Shown: one piece after another, positions 5,839-8,234 of the stretch | Layout of the letters: each line of letters begins with the position of its first letter | Position numbering within the stretch: the stretch's first letter is position 1 | Made by a program: the position numbers and the translations under genes | Source: DASPJR01 sp035628505 | GTDB lineage: Bacteria > Planctomycetota > SZUA-567 > H5-PLA8 | Assembly: GCA_035628505.1 (NCBI GenBank) | Contig: DASPJR010000010.1 | Span: forward strand, 1-8,234 | Direction: 5' to 3' | Length of the DNA: 8,234 nucleotides | Notes under the pieces: generated by a model | What the model was told of the DNA's origin: nothing | What the model saw: the letters and a program-made list of their open reading frames with translations, nothing else | Databases searched by the model: none

Positions 5839-7881
5839 TTACTTCTTAATCAATTTCTTCGCCTTCGCTGCGATGTTTTCCGGTGTGAAGCCGAAGTGCT
5901 TGTACAGCTGATCAGCCGGCGCTGACGCACCGAAGCTGTTCATGCACTGCAGGTCGCCCTTCGAGCCGACGTACTTGTACCAGCTCATCGGATGTCCGGC
6001 TTCGACCGCCAGACGCGCCGTAACATCCGGCGGCAGCACTTCGTTGCGGTAGCTCTCGGGCTGCTGATCAAACAATTCCATCGACGGCATATTCACCACA
6101 CGGACTTTCACGCCATCCTTCTTGAGCGCTTCCGCTGCCGAGAGGCAGTACTGAACCTCGGAGCCGCTCGACAAAATGATGACGTCCGGCTTTTCGCTCG
6201 CATCACCGACAAGGATGTAACCACCTTTGAGCAGGTTCATCGCACTGGGGTATTTGCTGCGGTCCAGCACCGGAATGTTCTGGCGCGTGAGCGCAAGAGC
6301 GGTCGGGCCGTTGCGATGTTCAATCGCGAACTTCCACGCAACCGCGGTTTCCGTCGCATCAGCAGGACGGATCGTCGTCAGCCCATAGATCGCGCGCAAC
6401 GCGCTAAGCTGCTCGATGGCCTGATGCGTCGGGCCGTCTTCGCCGAGGCCGATGGAATCATGCGTGAAGACAAAGATCGACTGCACGCCCATGAACGCCG
6501 CCAGGCGGATCGCCGGCTTGCTGTAGTCGCTGAAGATCAGGAACGTCGCGCCGTACGGTATCAGCATCTGCGACAGCGCAATGCCGTTCATGGCGCTCGA
6601 CATGCCGTGTTCACGCACGCCGAAGTGCAGATTGCGGCCAGCATAGGTGCCGCCGTCCATGTCATGATCGCTGTGCCGGACATTCGCCGGGCTCTGGTAA
6701 TCGCCAAGGCCCTTGAGGTACGTCGATGTTGAAGGCGCAAGGTCGGCGCTGCCGCCGATCAGCATGGGCAGCTTCGAGCCGATCGCATTGAGAACTTTGG
6801 CTTGGGCGGCGCGCGTGGAAACGGACTTCTCGCCCGCAAAGTTGGGCAGTGCATCGCTCCATCCCGCCGGCAGTTTCTTGTCCAGCCAGTCCTTGAATTG
6901 TTTGGCCAGATCGGGATGCGCCTTTGAGTACGCTTCGAACTTGCTGTTCCACTCCTGCTCAAGCTGCTCGCCGCGAGCCTTCTGCTGACGGAATTTTGCG
7001 AGCGCCTGCTCGGGAATGTAAAAGTCCTTTTCAGGGTCCCAGCCCAGGTTCTTCTTGGTGAGCTTCACTTCTTCGGCGCCCAGCGGCGCGCCGTGGACTT
7101 CATGCGTGTCCTTCTTGTTAGGCGAGCCGTAGCCGATCACCGTGCGGATGTTGATGATCTTCGGCTTGTCCTTCACGCCGCGTGCAATATCGATCGCTTT
7201 CTCGATGGCCGCAATGTCATTGCCATCCGTAACGGTCTGAACGTGCCAGCCATACGCCTCGAAACGGCGCGCTCGGTCTTCCGTAAACGCGACAGAGGTG
7301 TGGCCTTCGATGGAAATGTGATTGTCATCGTACAGATAAATGATGTTGTCGAGCTTCAGGTGACCCGCCATCGATGCCGCTTCGCTCGCGACGCCTTCCA
7401 TTAAGTCCCCGTCGGAGACGATGGCGTAAACTGTGTAGTCGATGATCTCGTGGCCGGGGCGATTGAAGTAAGCGGCGAGATACTTCTGCGCCATCGCCAT
7501 TCCCACGCCATTAGCGAAGCCCTGCCCGAGCGGGCCGGTAGTCGTCTCGACACCTGGCGTGTGACCGTATTCGCTGTGGCCGGCGCACTTGCTGCCCATC
7601 TGCCGGAAGCTCTTGAGGTCGTCGAGCGACACGTCGTAGCCCGTCAGATGCAGGAGGCTGTAAAGCAGCATGCAGCCGTGACCGGGCGAAAGAATAAAGC
7701 GGTCGCGATTGACCCAATTGGGATTTGAAGGATTGTGCTTGAGATACTTGCTCCAGAGAGCATAGCCCATGGGCGCCTGGCCCATCGGAGCGCCGGGATG
7801 TCCCGAGTTCGCCTTCTGCACGGCGTCGATGGCGAGGCAGCGGATCGTGTTGATACAGAGCTGGTCCAGTTCAGAAGCCAC
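5839..7881 (-). CDS. tkt: Transketolase
   Basis: Transketolase moves two-carbon ketol units between sugar phosphates in the non-oxidative pentose phosphate pathway, using thiamine diphosphate (ThDP) and a divalent metal. At 680 residues it is full length, and all three domains are present. The N-terminal ThDP domain has SGHPG (H28), SPGHG (H68), GHSEYGHTPGVE (101-112), GPLGQG (116-121) and the metal-binding SDGDLMEG to DDNHIS motif (D157, N187). The pyrimidine-binding domain has FGVREHGM with catalytic E424 and FTHDSIGLGEDGPTHQ with H474 and H486. The C-terminal domain contains LILSSGSEV-like and VVNMPS strands near 567-600. Residue 103 is Ser where E. coli and yeast have Pro (GHPE). The GTG start is chosen for its AAGGAG nine bases upstream. 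The gene stands alone, diverges from the reductase gene across 180 bases and ends in a strong terminator. Related DXP synthases are excluded by length and motifs. Confidence 0.97.
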   Translation of the reverse strand: MASELDQLCINTIRCLAIDAVQKANSGHPGAPMGQAPMGYALWSKYLKHNPSNPNWVNRDRFILSPGHGCMLLYSLLHLTGYDVSLDDLKSFRQMGSKCAGHSEYGHTPGVETTTGPLGQGFANGVGMAMAQKYLAAYFNRPGHEIIDYTVYAIVSDGDLMEGVASEAASMAGHLKLDNIIYLYDDNHISIEGHTSVAFTEDRARRFEAYGWHVQTVTDGNDIAAIEKAIDIARGVKDKPKIINIRTVIGYGSPNKKDTHEVHGAPLGAEEVKLTKKNLGWDPEKDFYIPEQALAKFRQQKARGEQLEQEWNSKFEAYSKAHPDLAKQFKDWLDKKLPAGWSDALPNFAGEKSVSTRAAQAKVLNAIGSKLPMLIGGSADLAPSTSTYLKGLGDYQSPANVRHSDHDMDGGTYAGRNLHFGVREHGMSSAMNGIALSQMLIPYGATFLIFSDYSKPAIRLAAFMGVQSIFVFTHDSIGLGEDGPTHQAIEQLSALRAIYGLTTIRPADATETAVAWKFAIEHRNGPTALALTRQNIPVLDRSKYPSAMNLLKGGYILVGDASEKPDVIILSSGSEVQYCLSAAEALKKDGVKVRVVNMPSMELFDQQPESYRNEVLPPDVTARLAVEAGHPMSWYKYVGSKGDLQCMNSFGASAPADQLYKHFGFTPENIAAKAKKLIKK

Positions 7882-7890
7882 GGCAATTTA

Positions 7891-7907
7891 CTCCTTGAAA
7901 AACAAGG
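7891..7907 (-). promoter_or_regulatory. Shine-Dalgarno of tkt within a small hairpin
   Basis: In the tkt leader the ribosome binding site AAGGAG (7896-7891 on the minus strand) lies partly in the 3' arm of a perfect 5-bp hairpin. CCTTG pairs with CAAGG around a loop of five T residues, covering 7893-7907. It could lower ribosome access slightly, but so short a stem is weak and may be chance. The sequence and spacing of the Shine-Dalgarno itself are good and support the GTG start. Confidence 0.4.
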
Positions 7908-7998
7908 TCCCTTTCACCCGAAAACAGAAGCAAACACGTTACCCCACACCCCGCGAAAGGCAAGCCGCGAGGGCCGATCAATTCACCAGGAAAGAACG

Positions 7999-8028
7999 TT
8001 GCAGATGCTGCCGGCAAAACGCTAAAAT
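7999..8028 (+). promoter_or_regulatory. Candidate sigma-70-type promoter for the reductase gene
   Basis: TTGCAG (7999-8004) and TAAAAT (8023-8028) are separated by 18 bases, a plausible housekeeping promoter with a good -10 box and a -35 matching only the TTG core. Transcription would begin near 8035, giving a leader of about 27 bases that includes the GGAG before the ATG at 8062. It rests on hexamer resemblance alone. Confidence 0.35.
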
Positions 8029-8061
8029 AGTGCCTGAAATCGGACTCTTCCGGAGCTTGCA

Positions 8062-8234
8062 ATGAACGCACCCCAGCCCAGCGCGGCAAAGCGGCACGCG
8101 GTAGTCATCGGTGGCGCGCGCGGAATCGGCGAAGCAATCGTGCGGCAGCTTGCGGCAGATGGCTTCAGCATCACTATCGCCGATCGACTCGGAGCGGAAG
8201 CGACTACGCTCGCCAACGCGCTGCGTGCCACGGG
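8062..8234 (+). CDS. Short-chain dehydrogenase/reductase, N-terminal part (runs off right edge)
   Basis: Only the first 57 codons are present, the start of an NAD(P)-dependent short-chain dehydrogenase/reductase (SDR). The Rossmann dinucleotide-binding motif is clear: VVIGGARGIGEAI at 14-26, giving the G-x-x-x-G-x-G pattern G17, G21, G23, with Gly in place of the usual Thr before it. The second beta strand ends ITIADR with D41, and an acidic residue there usually means NAD(H) rather than NADP(H). The catalytic Ser-Tyr-Lys residues would lie beyond the window, so neither substrate nor subfamily can be told. The ATG has GGAG seven bases upstream. The first twelve residues (MNAPQPSAAKRH) look like an ordinary soluble lead-in, not a signal peptide. 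It is transcribed away from tkt. Confidence 0.88.
   Translation, partial: MNAPQPSAAKRHAVVIGGARGIGEAIVRQLAADGFSITIADRLGAEATTLANALRAT

Noticed and set aside
5992..6732. A 246-codon plus-strand open frame antisense to tkt
   Set aside because: Its composition is rich in Arg, His and Ala as expected of the mirror of a coding strand, and it is nested in a certain transketolase gene.
1..8234. CRISPR array, tRNA, rRNA, insertion sequence or defence island
   Set aside because: I saw no regularly spaced repeats, no tRNA- or rRNA-like stretch and no transposase, integrase or known defence gene. The lone Uma2 protein is not enough to suggest a defence system.

Overview
The window looks like a housekeeping stretch of a moderately GC-rich chromosome (by eye, in the high fifties percent) from a bacterium outside the usual model groups. 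FloA, an UPF0173 hydrolase, an FxsA-type membrane protein, a PTPMT1-like phosphatase, a long SpeA and a lone Uma2 protein together recall Acidobacteriota, Planctomycetes or a similar environmental lineage. This placement is an inference from gene content; no rRNA or marker gene is present to fix it. Genes are densely packed, no gap exceeds about 210 bases, and I see no tRNA, rRNA, CRISPR array, insertion sequence or phage gene.

Left region (1-1910, minus strand): a likely operon read right to left. It encodes an UPF0173 metal-dependent hydrolase, then the flotillin-like scaffold protein FloA 28 bases on, then a small protein of unknown function that runs off the left edge. The usual FloA partner NfeD is not visible.

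Second region (about 2020-3099, plus strand): a two-gene unit, three bases apart, of an FxsA-family inner-membrane protein and a dual-specificity phosphatase that closely resembles PTPMT1, the phosphatidylglycerophosphate phosphatase of mitochondria. With FloA alongside, the left 3 kb has a membrane and lipid theme, though a functional link is only inferred.

Middle region (3122-5781): biosynthetic arginine decarboxylase SpeA on the minus strand, convergent with the phosphatase. A 206-base divergent intergenic region separates it from a single plus-strand Uma2-family (PD-(D/E)XK-like) gene.

Right region (5783-8234): transketolase on the minus strand, ending in a clear intrinsic terminator that lies between it and the Uma2 gene. 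Divergent from it, across 180 bases, begins a short-chain dehydrogenase/reductase gene that runs off the right edge.

I found no convincing new multi-gene system. The points most worth a second look are the bacterial PTPMT1-like phosphatase coupled to an FxsA-type protein, the floA locus with a small unknown protein in place of NfeD, and the start site of speA.
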